A stretch of 64,000 nucleotides of DNA from Fomes fomentarius (GCA_022606135.1 JABYQN010000008.1:1798001-1862000); one strand, 5' to 3'. Counted from the stretch's first letter, positions 34,740-46,409 are shown. Program-made: numbers and translations. The notes: generated by a model from the letters alone, not told the origin.

Positions 34740-36969
34740 ATGCCGCCGCCTGGGAGAGCAAACGACGGGCCAAGACGCAGACGGCCGCGTCGTCTAACCT
34801 TGCCAGTTCGGAAGCGGAGGACAGTAGGCGACACACAAAAAGCCGAGCAAGACCATGCATTCCAGAAGATGGAAGGAATATACGGATTTGACGGTATGCC
34901 GTTTTTATCTGCTAGATGGGCCAGGATGCGCACACCAACGCACTCATCGCATCGCACTAGTCGACATTCCCGTATACACTGACCCAAGATCTGGTGAGGA
35001 TGGCCTCATGTCAATCGCTATGATAGAATCCTAACAAAGTCTAGGTTATACCCGCTACCGCAAGGTATTGTTCCGACGAGGCGACGAGTATGTAGGACCA
35101 ATACTTCCGCCGTCTTCGCTGTGCTGATGAGCTTCGATAACATAGTGTGATCTTCAACTCAGAAGACGACAAAACCGTCAACGTCTGGGTAGGCCAAGTT
35201 GAGGATATCCGCGCTAGTGCAGACAGAACGACAGTCCTGGCTAAGGTTCGGTGGTACTATTCCCGCCGCGATGCCGCCGAACGCATTAAAAACTTGTGAG
35301 ACCGTCCGAAGTCTTGCATTCGCCCGATACTATTTCTCAAACTGACCCATCGCACTCTAGCAATGCTCTGCAGTGTGCGCCCTTTGAGCGCATCTTATCT
35401 GACGAGTTCGACTATACCTCCCCTTACACATTCCAAGGTATGTGAGAGCCTGGTGCCATTATACGTCGGGACACGGTGCTGCGGTGATCGATACGATTAT
35501 CTTGGGCTTAGTCCTACACCGGGTGTGTATGGGTGGGTGCTGTAGCTGTGCCATCCTGCTATAGGTTGGGATCTGTCGTACTCACGACTGGTATAAATCG
35601 GGTAATCTTACACCTTTGCATCAGATCCCAACCTATAGCCGGAATTTACACAGACCGTGACAGCAACAATAGCAAGGGGTAAAGTCTAAGTCCAAGGAAG
35701 TATCTAGCGCATCTCCGAGCTATGCAATGAGATTCTGATGCTGTCCAGATCCGTTACAATGGGCCATGGCTACCTGCAGTGTAAATATGAGCCTTGAAAC
35801 TGCATGGAACGAAACTGTAGAAATCGAGAATTCTTGGACATATAGGGCACAACTCACAGTGAATCCTTCGTATTTGCTCATACATGGTTCTTAGCCAAGA
35901 TCTATGTGCAAGAGTACGACGAGCGCGATCTAGACCCACCCCATATAGGGCCTACTGATTATTTCGTGCGCACAACGCTCAAAGTACGCCAAAAGCGATT
36001 CGAAGTGAGTGATTTCCACCATGATATTCATGAGCGAGTACTGAACTTGTTTTATTCAGCCGCTCTTTGGAGTGGATACCTGTATATGTAGGGAGACATA
36101 CAATCCCTATCCCGATCATGCTTCCACGTAAGTTATGACGAATTCCTAATGGAATGATGCATTACGATCTCTCAACAATGCTGCTAGTCTACTCGATCCC
36201 ATGGCCCTAATGCACTTCTGTCCAAGTCTGAAGTGCCGCAAGTGGTATCACGCCTCCTGTCTCGAGATAAGCAGAAGTATCGACACGAGTCCTGTTGAAA
36301 CGCGCGGGCTCCGACTGCTCGCTACAGATCCCGATAGTGAGGCGCCATTTGCTACGTTTGCATACTTCGCTGAGCGAGAGTCTGCAGAGGACTTGATGTC
36401 GATTGACCAGGTAATTCTGACTCTCGTTCCGCTTGACCCCCCAAGCTCATGCTTGTTGCTAGATTGACATCAGGTGCGCGCTGGAGCTTTTTCATCACTC
36501 CCCGTCGATCGTTATGCACCTCCCAGATAGCCTCCTCGACATAGCACAATCCCCAATCGTGCGATACGCCGGCGCCCCGGACGGCTGGGCGATCGGGAAC
36601 GTCTCCGACGTCGTCCTCGCGCGCCGCTTCGTCTACGCCGCGATCGAATCCGGCGGGCGCCCCGAGTGCTCGGTGCAGTTCACGAGCATGATCGAACGCT
36701 ACAACGCGCGGATGGAGAACAAGTTCTGGACAGACGACACCGGGGACACGATAATGGTCGAGGTCGATGAGATCGACGCGCTCAACTATATGTGCCAGGA
36801 CCTCATGGAATTTGGCCTGCTTGCGTCGGTTTGGAAGCCATATTGGGAGGATCGGCGGCAGAAGTTCGTGCAGGCAAGGGAACTGCTGAACAGTCCGCAG
36901 TTCATGCAGGCAGGGGAATCGCTGAACAGGCCGCAGTTTGTGTGCCCAAGTTGTCGAAATGCTATTTAG
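34740..36969 (+). CDS. BAH-domain protein with split PHD-like cysteines
   Basis: First exon from MPPPGRANDGPRRRRPRRL (basic), with QDHAFQKMEGIYGFD. Later exons give YTRYRKVLFRRGDE and VNVWVGQVEDIRASADRT, TTVLAKVRWYYSRRDAAERI (a BAH domain), IYVQEYDERDLDPPHIGPTD and YFVRTTLKVRQKRFE. A zinc-binding cluster follows: CICRETYNPYPDHAS, MHFCPSLKCRKWYHASCLE. The final Cys pair expected of a PHD finger appears only at the extreme C-terminus (FVCPSCRNAI), more than 200 residues later. BAH plus PHD proteins bind nucleosomes or modified histone tails in the nucleus, and a chromatin role is inferred. The intron after the SPYTFQ segment is unusually long (about 450 bases) and contains a perfect inverted repeat. 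Some internal exon limits in 34890-35100 and 35440-35890 are uncertain. Confidence 0.7.
35558..35639. repeat. 18-bp perfect inverted repeat inside an intron
   Basis: The arms are 35558-35575 (GCTATAGGTTGGGATCTG) and 35622-35639 (its exact reverse complement) around a 46-bp spacer. They lie in the long intron of the BAH gene. No target-site duplication is evident. Confidence 0.85.
36871..36942 (+). repeat. 36-nt tandem repeat in the BAH protein C-terminus
   Basis: Two adjacent 36-nt units (36871-36906 and 36907-36942) encode QARELLNSPQFM and QAGESLNRPQFV just before the terminal CPSC. The period is a multiple of three, so the frame is preserved. Confidence 0.85.
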
Positions 36970-37723
36970 GTGCGTGGGCTGGTTCATGATCTTCGCCGTG
37001 CATGGTTTGACGCTTGGGCCTCGTACAGTGTACCTGCTGGCTTTCTTGGATTATTAACTCGTGCTATCACTGCTTTGCAACCACCTCACAACCAGACTCG
37101 CTCTCGTTGCAATGGCTCAGACTACACAGAGGTCCTCGCGATACTGTACTATCAATTTGTATTATCAATTGCTTCATCGTCATCACTCTACCAACAGGAT
37201 ATCGCCTGTACTATTAGCTACTTTGTGCAAATATGCTCGTGCTTGTATATCGCATTAGTGCAATTCTCTCTTGTTGTACATAGCTTTGCCATTGTATCTC
37301 CTAGCCCTGAGTGTAACATCATGCAGCCCTGCCGTCGGTATTGTATCTGTCGCGTCGCGCCGGTACGTCTCTTCGTCCGGATTCTTCGAATTCGCCTACT
37401 TCCCTTGTCCCTCGCTCAAATGCAAGTGCATAGCATCCCTCACCCTTCATAGTTGTGATCGAAAAAATATCCGCAAGCAGCGTCTATGGGGTCGCATTCA
37501 GCGCTCTGTTAGGGATTTATCGACGATACTGTTCCAGCGGTTCAGGTAGCGCTATCCCCTCTTGTTTATGTCGCATCTGATGCTTCGTTCCCCGGAGTCT
37601 AGTGTCGTGACCACCGGGGTCTTGGAAAACCCAACTTGATTCCTCGATTCACACTGCCATATCACTACCGCCACATGTATAGCTCCCCGCCTCCTCATCC
37701 TTCGCTGGAATCCTCTCTTACCA
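36970..37723. other. convergent intergenic region
   Basis: About 750 T-rich bases between the BAH gene and the amidase 3' end. Overlapping frames on the plus strand lack domains. No gene supported. Confidence 0.5.
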
Positions 37724-39813
37724 TCATGATCGTTTCGCAACGATGTCCGCGAGCTGTGTCTTTGGGATAGCCTCCGGGAACGCCAGCTGCTTCAGCCGGT
37801 TGTGCGTCGCCTGCTCGTACGCGAACGCGAACGAGATCAAGCTGAACTCGCTGAAGGCCGTCCCGACGAACGCGATCCCGAACGGCTGGTTTGGGCCGCT
37901 TTCGCGCACCGGACGGGCCGCACCCAACGGTGTGGTCGCTGGCAGGAACCCGAGCGGGACTGTCGCGGCATCATCATGCAGCAGGATTCAGTACGACATA
38001 AGTTGTGAAAATGGGAGCGGGTGTCACTCGGACTTACCGGAGACTATAGGATACCCAGCAATCGCCGCGGGGCCAGAGGCGACGTTGGCGGGCATCAGGA
38101 GGGCGTCGACGCCGAACGTCTGCAGCGCTGCATCGATGCCGCGGGTCGCACCCAGCTCCTTGTCGAACGCGATGGCATCGAAGAACGCTTGGTCGACCGT
38201 CGTGTTCTCCGAGGCGATAAACCTGCAAGAGATAAGTCAGTGGTTATTCGAGAAGGGCCGACAGTGGTGTCCAACGTACTCGGACTGGTCCGTCCAGAAT
38301 GGCTGCACAAGCTCCTCGTCTGCGTGGTCAATGTTGAACTGGATCAGATCTGCCAAGGTTTTCACGCCTGTAGGCACCTCGAGCAGGTCTGCGATGTACT
38401 GGTTCACTTGGACCTGCGAGTAAGAGTAATGGCATCTAGGTCAATCTGCATCCGCCCTCTCTTCTGTTCCGCGACATTCACCTTGAAGTCCGTATCCAGC
38501 ACGATCGTCTCGTTGTTGGACGCCTCGAGCTCGTCGAAGTCTGGCAAGTCCGCGGGATCGACGATGGTCGCGCCCAGCCCCCTGATCGTGTCCAGCGCCG
38601 CGTCGAACGCAGCCACGATGTTGCTATTCGACCGCGCGAAGAGCCTCCGCGGCACTCCTAGGCGCACACCCTTGAGCGCGTCTGCTTTCAAAGCGTCGGT
38701 GAAGTCGGGGACGATGGCGGGCTGGGCGAGCGTGAAGTTGTCGCGCGGGTCGGGCCCTGCGATCGCGCTGAGGATGATCGCGGCATCTGCGACGGAGCGC
38801 GTCATGGGACCTATGGTGTCCTGGTGAGAGGATATCGGTATGACTGCCAGCAAAGGACGCATCGTCATCAGCTCGGGGGTGATGGTCTATTACTAGGCTA
38901 AGGAGTCTCTACTCACCTCCCGCCCTCGAAGTCAGCCCGACGGTCGGTTTGATGCCCACCAGGTTGTTGTTGTTGCTGGGCGAGATGATCGACCCATCCG
39001 TCTCCGTGCCCAGTGCGCCCGCAGTGAGCCCAATCGCACTTGCGATACCACTGCCCGAGCTCGAGCCAGACGGATCTCCGAGCGGGACGTACGGGCTTGT
39101 CGCCTGCCCACCACGCCCAGAGAAGCCGGAGGGGATGTTCCCGCGGAAGTGGGCCCATTCTGACAGGTTGGCTTTTCCCAGAATGATCGCTCCGGCTTTG
39201 CGCAAGAGGCTCACGACGTGTGCGTCCCGCGGGACGATGGACCCGAGGAGCGCGAACGAGCCGGCGGTGGTGTTCATGCCTTCCAATTCAATGTTCATGG
39301 GTGGTGAGCTCGAGAACGTGAGCTGTATCAGACGCGATTATGCCCACCTTCGCTTGCGACTGTCGCAATGTTGTCTTTGACTAGGATCGGTATGCCGTGA
39401 AGTGGTCCCCGCGCACCGAAGACCGTCCTTTCCAGGTCGAGTGCTGCAGCCTGCTCTAGCGCGCTCGGGTTGGTCTCTATGACCGCGCGCAGGGCGGGAC
39501 CTTGGAGGTTCACTTCATCGATGCGGGCAAAGTACGCCTAGAACGCGCCGTAGTCAGGAAGCTTGCTGGTTAGAAGATCGGTCAAGTTGAGATGAGTCAC
39601 CTTGACAAGGTCGACACTCGTGAAGTGACCTTTCTCAAGCCCGTCTTGCAGCTCCGCGATGGATGCTTCATACAAGTCAGGGAACGCGGCCGCGTCCGCA
39701 CTCGCAGTGACAGATTCAGTCGCCTGAAAGCCGTATGCTGTCCACGCGAGGGCGGCCAGCAGGGCCAGCGCAGACAAGAGCGTTAGCCTGAGGGCGCTTT
39801 TGCATGCTCTCAT
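37724..39813 (-). CDS. secreted amidase-signature family hydrolase
   Basis: The ATG at 39813 gives MRACKSALRLTLLSALALLA followed by more hydrophobic residues to GFQ, a signal peptide. The amidase signature (AS) fold follows: YEASIAELQDGLEKGHFTSV, GPLHGIPILVKDNIAT (catalytic Lys), AGAIILGKANLSEWAHFRG, GGQATSPYVPLGDPSGSSSG with SGIASAIGLTAGALGTETDG (the two Ser of the Ser-cisSer-Lys triad), PVSSHQDTIGPMTRSVADA-type segment, GVRLGVPRRLFA, and the C-terminus NQPFGIAFVGTAFSEFSLIS. About 560 residues over several exons. AS enzymes hydrolyse amide bonds. The substrate here is unknown, and a secreted form may release ammonia from amides. Stop at 37726-37724. Confidence 0.9.
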
Positions 39814-40144
39814 GTTTAGCAAGACGAGAGATCAAGTAGAACGACACCACGGCGCTCGCACATTAATTTCCTTATAAATGGCGTCTTATCGCGCGCTGCG
39901 GTGCGCATGCATGTATGAGAACAGTTCACGGCAGACCACATTCTGCAGCTCGGGAGCGCTTTGAATAGACCGAATCAGTTCTTCCTTACCCACAGTGTCG
40001 ATCAGATGAGGTGCTCCGAGCGAGCGCTCGTCCAATGCCAGTCAACGTTATAATTGATATCAGTAAGGAGATGCAGCAAGCGGTCTAGGGGCTTGGCGTA
40101 GACCGAGGCGTGCATTGAGTATGTGGGAAATAAGTATTGTGAGA
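39814..40144. other. intergenic, amidase promoter and MDR1 3' UTR
   Basis: Apart from the TATA element at 39876-39871 I see nothing in these 330 bases. Confidence 0.5.
39871..39876 (-). promoter_or_regulatory. TATA box of the amidase gene
   Basis: TATAAG on the minus strand, 58 bases upstream of the ATG at 39813. Confidence 0.5.
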
Positions 40145-41927
40145 CTAGAGCGAGGCGCGGGGCATCTTCCGGAACTCTTCCAATGGAGTCGGACTGACAA
40201 TAATCTTCACTGCAAGAATGACGTTCCAGCCATGCCACAAATTGAAGGGTGTGGTAAAAAGCTTACCATGTCTGTCCTTCTCGTGCAGGAGGGCTTTGAT
40301 ACCCTTCTCAACAAATTCTTCCAGAGAAATGCGACGCGTGATCAGGCTCTCTATCCCCTTGAACTTCCCTTCACCCACTGCACGGACCACGTCCGCGTGC
40401 ACCCTGTCAAATCCGAGCACACCTACCCGGGGGCCCTGAGCGTCAGCATAATGTGAATTCCAGCGTTTCGCTTGCAAACTGACTAGTGAGCGTAACCTCC
40501 TTGAAGGTCAGCGAATCGATGTCGAGCTCTGGCTTGCTCTCCCAGACGGCGACGTTCATTATGGTACCGCGCGGGCGCACCGTCTGGAACGCCGTGTCGA
40601 GCGTGCGCTGAGTCCCGGCACAGTCGAAAACGACATCCGCACCGCGATCCTCTGTCATCTTGTGTATCTCGGCGACCACGTCCATCTCCAGCGCGGTGGG
40701 GTCGTACACGGCGTCGGCGCCTTGCTCCTTTGCGAGGTCTCGCCGCGCCGATGCTGGTTCGGACACGGCTACCCAAGCAGCTCCGAAGACCCTAAATAAT
40801 GCAATTGTAGGTTCAGTATTGGTGGTTGTTTGATTGCTCAGGAGCGAGGGGAACGCACCTTGCAACGCGCAGAACGAGGAGACCGATCTGCAGGTCGGTG
40901 AGCATCGCTTTAGTTGCAGCTGCAGAGGCGTATGAAGGAGCTCACAGGTCCGGTACCAATGACAAGTACGCGATCGCCGGCCTTCAAGTTGGACCTCTTT
41001 ACGGCGTGCCAGGCAACGGAGATGGGTTCAACCAGAGCCGCGACATCCACTGGCAGGAGATATCGAATCGTGATCAGTATGTACTAGAAAAAAGAAAGAG
41101 TACGAACGGGGCAGCCAGTCGGGGACCGGGAACACTTGTTCTTGGTACACAGAGATGTACTCTGACAATCCACCACCCCAACCACCGATTCCCTCAAGTT
41201 TGAGCTCAGCAGAATTGCATGCTGAAGTCTCAAAAGGAACTTACATGGAAAGTCGCATGGCGGCATAGATTCCTGGTGCCATCAGAGCAAAATGGGCAAG
41301 TGGACTTTCTGCACGACAGCAGCGGTTCTCTGAGGTATAAGTTGGACAATGAGCACTGTTGCCGAGATACCGCTTTCGATGGAGAAAAGACGTACACGAC
41401 GACCTTCTGTCCTACGCGGAAACGAGACGTGTCTGCGCCCGGTCCCAGCTCAGCCACAGTGCCAGACATTCTGCGTATGTCCTCGTGTCAGCACAGCGCA
41501 CTCCGACGGAGATGAAATGCAGCGTACTCATGCCCCATCACTATGGGAAGAGTCTCGTTCGTCACTACATGCGGTTCAACGGCCGTTGGGGAGGGAGGCA
41601 AGATGCTGAAGTACGAGTGTAGATCCGAGCCACAAACTACACCAATTGAGACGTGAGTCAGTGTGGGCTCGGTACTAGATTCAGCGAGAATACACATACT
41701 GCCATTCCTGAATATGACACAATGTAAGTGGACATAGCGGGAAGTTTGGGGCGGAGCATGGCGACACTGTACTCACCAAGCTACCTGTTCAATAGGATCA
41801 GTGACTAGACGAGGACTATGAAACGTGGGTAACATACCTTAATCTTGATTTGCTTCTCCCCAGCTTGAGGCTCCGGTATCTCTTCCAGGCGAATGTCCCC
41901 AGGCCCATAGTATCGTATCGCCCTCAT
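40145..41927 (-). CDS. zinc-dependent medium-chain dehydrogenase, paralogue 1 (butanediol/sorbitol dehydrogenase-like)
   Basis: Starts MRAIRYYGPGDIRLEEIPEP. Catalytic-zinc segment VCGSDLHSYF and GHEYSGTVAELGPGAD; structural-zinc lobe EPLLSCRKSTCPFCSDGTRN with the fourth Cys in the following NLC. Then GIGGWGGGLSEYISVYQEQ, AALVEPISVAWHAVKRS, the Rossmann loop DRVLVIGTGP, VFGAAWVAVSEPASARR, GADVVFDCAGTQRTLDT and RPRGTIMNVAVWES. The C-terminus is ISLEEFVEKGIKALLHEKD then VKIIVSPTPLEEFRKMPRAS. About 390 residues in many short exons. The family oxidises vicinal diols or polyols with NAD(P). All four structural Cys are present in a C-x4-C-x2-C-x7-C pattern. TATATATAA lies about 40 bases upstream. 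A close paralogue in the opposite orientation lies at 51236. Confidence 0.88.
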
Positions 41928-41964
41928 GCTGAAACGCGTGAGATGGGGATTCTAAATTCCTCGG

Positions 41965-41973
41965 TATATATAA
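41965..41973. promoter_or_regulatory. TATA element upstream of MDR paralogue 1
   Basis: TATATATAA, readable on either strand as a TATA-like element, 38 bases upstream of the MDR1 ATG at 41927. Confidence 0.4.
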
Positions 41974-43084
41974 GGAGACGCACTCGGAACCCCGTGAGCA
42001 TTTGCGACTCGATCAATCAACTTGGAGGTGCACGCTCCCTTGTCGCAGAGGGGCAGAATCACTGGAGTCTTCCATCGGTGGTCCGTGGCGCATCGCGACG
42101 AGCGTTGTTCTGACCAGCTGATGCGTTAGTCAGGTCTCACTTCCCACATATATGGGAATCGACGGCATCCTCTGACTTCAGGAGCAACCTTGGCCCCGCA
42201 GCGAAGGGATCACGTGTTCCCTGGGCTAGCGCAAGTAGCAAGTCACGGGCGATGCTAGCGGTCTGTTAGGGGTTGGTGTTAAAAGGACGGAAGTCAGAAG
42301 GTGCATTTACTGTGTCAAATTACATGGACGGACTTACATACGGTCCCTCTGTTCGGGATGCACACACGGATGGTCCAGCCTGAGAGCGGTGTTCTACATC
42401 AACCTGAAGTTGAACGTGAACACGCGTGCGTGAAGTATCTTGAATCTATCACACAGCTTGTATGCGTGCCCACTCGGAGAGACCAGTTTTGGGGCGAGAC
42501 CATATACAGTGTTGACTGACGTATTACGGATGTAATGCCACAGACTGTGCAGATTCAGAAAGAACAGAGGGTTGGTGGTTTGGAGCTCCAGCTCCTCATG
42601 ATCAGTCAAAGTGATGATCAAGCAATGACTTCCAGCACCAATTAGCCACACTGCTCTTCGGGCGATCACAGAACTTGAAGTTAAGGTACAAACAGGAAGT
42701 TCGCTTTCTAGTTCAAGCTGGAACACTCATGCATATAATGCTTCGCCCTTCTGCCAGTGTGCCGACATCCGCAGCAGGGCGACTCGCCGTCGAAGGTTTG
42801 CCTCTCTGTCTGATAGAACGACGCGCTTCACGGTCGTCACGGAGCCTGAATCAAAAGGTCAGCGAACAATCGAGGCGGAGAGACCCAGACTTGGAGAAGA
42901 ATAAGGAACATGAGTCGAGTTCGGCTAGGCGCCGGCTGATGCGAAGTGGACCACGCCTCGACAACGTGCCCGCGGCTAGGCCTCCTCCTATAAAACTTTG
43001 CAACCCTCGGTCTCGCATGTCCATCTCATCGAATCTTGCACCCTTGGCCACCGTCTTCGTCGTTCTCATCGTATATCGAGTGGT
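41974..43084. other. divergent intergenic region between MDR1 and BTB1
   Basis: About 1.1 kb without a supported gene. A TATAAAA at 42989-42995 probably serves the BTB gene. Confidence 0.5.
42989..42995 (+). promoter_or_regulatory. TATA box of BTB paralogue 1
   Basis: TATAAAA 90 bases upstream of the predicted ATG at 43085. Confidence 0.55.
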
Positions 43085-45103
43085 ATGAGCTCCCCTGGCC
43101 GCTCTATCGCACACCGCGCGCGTTCAGACATGAGGTTCCTCATCGAGGCGCCCACCACGACCACGTCCACTCCCCCATCGCGCCCCTCGCACGAGCGACA
43201 CGAAAGCGACCCAGTTGTGTCGCGATCGTACCCTGGTACGTCCGCGATGTCGACCCCAATCATGGGTTCGCCCCCAAGCCCCATGCTCCTGCCCGAGAGG
43301 CCCCAAGAGCGCTCTCGCCCGACCTGTGGAATCTCTCTTCACCCAACATCTCCGAGATGCCTTCGCCACTCCGGAAGGCCGTAATGCCCATGCTGAACCT
43401 CGCGCGGGAGACGAGAGACGAGGTTCTTGGAAGCAGCAGCTATCGCGAAGGCCACGAGTCTTCCCGCCCCGTGCCGAGTTCCGCGCCGGCAGAGGAGCGT
43501 GATGTCTCGCTCAGCCGCCGTAACTCCTCTAGGCCGCGTTCGTCCCCAGCGTCCCCACCCGTTTCCCGCTCTTCGCCTCAGGGCCACCGCAAGTATCGCA
43601 GCCCTCGTGTCGAGACAGACAGCGAGCCTGAGGAAGGTGTCCCCTCGCGCTCGTGGCGGACGCCTACAGTTGAGCGCGTGGAGCAGGACAGGCCGCGTAC
43701 GCCACCACAGGTGCAACAGCCCGTCGCGACACGCGTGTCGGTAAGCGGGAGCCCCCGCAGGTCGACGAAGAGCAAGACCAAGCGGAGCAGCGTCGCCCAA
43801 CGGCGAATCATGGAGTCCGCGGCCACATTCTCGTCTGATAGTGGCATCGCCGCCTCGCCACTGTGCCAGAGCCCGCTCGTCGCGCTCCCGCTCCCGGACA
43901 TTCCGCCGTCTGCGTCGGACGCCGAGCGAGCCTTCTTCCCGCTGCCGCCAGAGCGGCCAACGCGGTCGCACCACCGCACGTCCATCTCGCCCATCCCGTC
44001 CCCATCGCAGTCGCCCCTCGCGCTGCAGCCGGTTTCTTCCACTTCGCGCCCGGAGAGCCCACGGTTGGAGCGAGAGGGAAGAGCAGGAGGGGAGGAAGGG
44101 TTCTGTTCGGGCTCGCCCACTCCATCACAGGGCACGAATTCTGGTCGTGCGAGCCCAGTGCCTGTGCCTCTGAGCCCTGGCTCGACGCTCGCGCAGACGC
44201 GACCTGGCTCGCCTACTTCGGACGCCCGTGGATCGCCCAGTGCATCTACCAAGCAGCACACGACGGAGGGCAAGAAACTTGCTCGGTCTCCGTCGCCCGT
44301 CGAGGAGCCTGCGGTGCGGCACTCGACGTTCTACATGGAAGACGAGATGGTCATTATGCGCGTGAGTTCTTTGGCGTGCAACATGCTATGAATGGATTGG
44401 ATTGTCAACTAACCGAGGCACAGGTTGAGAACACCCTGTTCCGCGTGCACCGATACTTCCTTGAGCGCGACTCGACGTACTTCAAGGACTTCTTCCAGCG
44501 CAACCTCGTCCACGGCGCAGGCAAGACCGACAGCTCTGCCGTCCGCCTCCCAGACGTTTCGCGGCGCGAATTCGAGTGTCTCCTCCACTTCCTCTACCAC
44601 GGGTACGTCCTCCTCTCCATCAACTCCGTGCTGCATAGCATTCTTGAGGCTAACAACGACTCACCTGCAGCGCATCGAGCTCGCAGAACGACTCCATCCT
44701 CAATCTCGTCCTTCTGCTCTCCACCTCTTCCGCACTCGCGTTCCCTGCCGCGCGGACCCACGCCATCTCCGCCCTCGACGCCGCATCCCCGCCTCTGGAC
44801 CCGGTCGAGCGCGTCTTCCTCGCAGAGAAGTACAACATCCCCGCGTGGCTCCGTCCTGCGTACGTGGAGCTCTGCTCGCGCATGCATCCGCTGGAAGACT
44901 CCGAGGCGGAAGTCCTTGGCCTGCATACAACTGCCCGTCTGGCACGCGCCCGTGAGGCTGTGCTCGAGGAGAAGGTGCAGGAGTGGCGGAAGGCGGTGGA
45001 GAGGATGCAGAATGGACAGGAGGTGAGCAAGGAGGATATGCAGGTGCGCGAGGCGAAGTTGGTTGAGAGGGTCGTCGACGAGATCTTCGCGTCCGACCGG
45101 TAA
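43085..45103 (+). CDS. BTB/POZ-domain protein with long disordered N-terminus, paralogue 1
   Basis: The predicted start is MSSPGRSIAHRARSDMRFLI. An early intron is needed to join this frame to the main one: GTACGT near 43237 to an AG near 43306 fits and gives LSPDLWNLSSPNISEMP. About 400 residues of Ser/Pro/Arg-rich disordered sequence follow. The BTB core is RHSTFYMEDEMVIMR, then VENTLFRVHRYFLERDSTYF with FKDFFQ, and FECLLHFLYHG, followed by a helical back-like region (VERVFLAEKYNIPAWLRPAY, TTARLARAREAVLEEKVQEW). BTB proteins dimerise and often act as Cullin-3 adaptors, but the agaricomycete members of this type are largely uncharacterised. Stop TAA at 45101-45103. The start and first intron are uncertain. 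Introns interrupt the BTB domain at the same positions as in the paralogue at 49027. Confidence 0.8.
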
Positions 45104-45516
45104 GCTTGGTTTGTATCTTCTTGTACGAGTCTTGGCCTCCTTGCATACATAGACGGTATTGTTGCTGTTCGGGCTGGACCTTGGGGATCCCATAATGTAT
45201 CGCATATCTGCTGTATTACAATACCCTAGCACACGCATTCACGACTCACGACATCCTAACGTTATTGTCAGCAATTAGATCATTTATCTTCTGGGTCATG
45301 GAGTTATGTGTGTGGCTTGTGGAGCGGGCTAGAAAGAACAATGATGACTGGGGATGCATCGTAAGTTGCACTTTGGGCGCGCTGGGAGTGGGTCATGTTG
45401 ATGTCCACGACGCAAAAAAAAGAGATAGCATTAGTGACACAGCATATATCGTACACAGAAGAGAGTCTAAAAGTATGCAGGGACCAATCGCTGTGACGAG
45501 AGGCACATCGACGTGC
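45104..45516. other. convergent 3' region between BTB1 and RPB9
   Basis: About 410 bases of 3' UTR sequence. No gene seen. Confidence 0.5.
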
Positions 45517-46190
45517 TCACAGGTCGGACTCTTGCGCCGTTTGTATTCGATCGTCCGTGAACGCCTTGTTGCATTTTGTGCAGACGTAGAAGAGGATCAT
45601 ACGCGTCTCCTTGCGTTTGGACTGGTCTTGGAAGAACACGGCACTGGAAGACGATGAAGTGGGACAATGAGTGCGACTAACCGATGCATACGTACTCCTC
45701 ATGATGACAATTTGGGCATTCCTTCGCCGCGTGTGCCTATGCATGTAGGCGACGGGTGAGTCGTCCATGGTTTGGGGGATAGTTTGGATCATACGCACCA
45801 GTGTGGGGTCCGAAGCGAGGTCTGAAATCACACCGACCTGCTCTCTGTGTGCCATGTGTTGTTATTGTCGTATCCTCGCACATGACCACGGAAAGGGGGT
45901 GATTTGAGGTGAGAGGGCCAAAACGAAGACTTACTTTGTTACAGTGAGCAAATCGTTCCTGTACACGCACTGGTTCTCGCCAATCTCGTCGTACGCGCAG
46001 ATACGACACGCGTATACCATGATCCTGCGCAGCGGGTCTGCTTTAGGGTAGAGGAGGTTGTTACATTCCGAGCAAAAGTGAAGGGAAGCCTGAGGTGAAG
46101 TGAGGAATGTTCGGGGTGTTTTGAGGAGCGTTTGATGCCGATATGTCAGTACTTTGGACATTGAGTTCCCTGTTGTCTATGACTTGCCAT
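45517..46190 (-). CDS. RPB9: RNA polymerase II subunit Rpb9
   Basis: Five exons. Exon 1 is the single codon ATG (46190-46188). It is joined by a GC-AG intron (46187-46090, donor GCAAGT) to ASLHFCSECNNLLYPKADP, giving the canonical Rpb9 start. The first zinc ribbon has CSEC and CRIC, followed by CVYRNDLLTVTKEQVGVISD. Exons 45844-45799 and 45738/45736-45696 then give LASDPTL and AHAAKECPNCHHEDAVFFQD, and the second ribbon ends YVCTKCNKAFTD. All eight zinc-binding Cys are present. The subunit contributes to transcription start selection, proofreading and TFIIS-stimulated cleavage. Stop TGA at 45519-45517. An alternative unspliced start at 46161 (MSKVLTYRH) would add unrelated residues. Confidence 0.9.
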
Positions 46191-46409
46191 TTTTCTGAGT
46201 TACTGAGACCCAGCACAGCGAGAGCAAAGGATCCGAGTTGGAGAGTGGTAGTAGTGGTCGCAGACGAAGTGTCGTAGGCGCTGGCATCGACCGTCGCGCC
46301 GAATGCAACCGGGCCCACCGTTGACGCATACGACACAACTTGAACTTGTCTTTCTCCTCGTCCTTGTTCTGAGCTTTGCTTCGCGCATGCAACTCTGTTG
46401 GTCTCTAAT
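46191..46409. promoter_or_regulatory. shared bidirectional promoter of RPB9 and SMP3
   Basis: The two start codons at 46190 (minus) and 46410 (plus) are separated by only 219 bases, so both promoters and leaders must lie here. No clear TATA motif. Confidence 0.55.
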
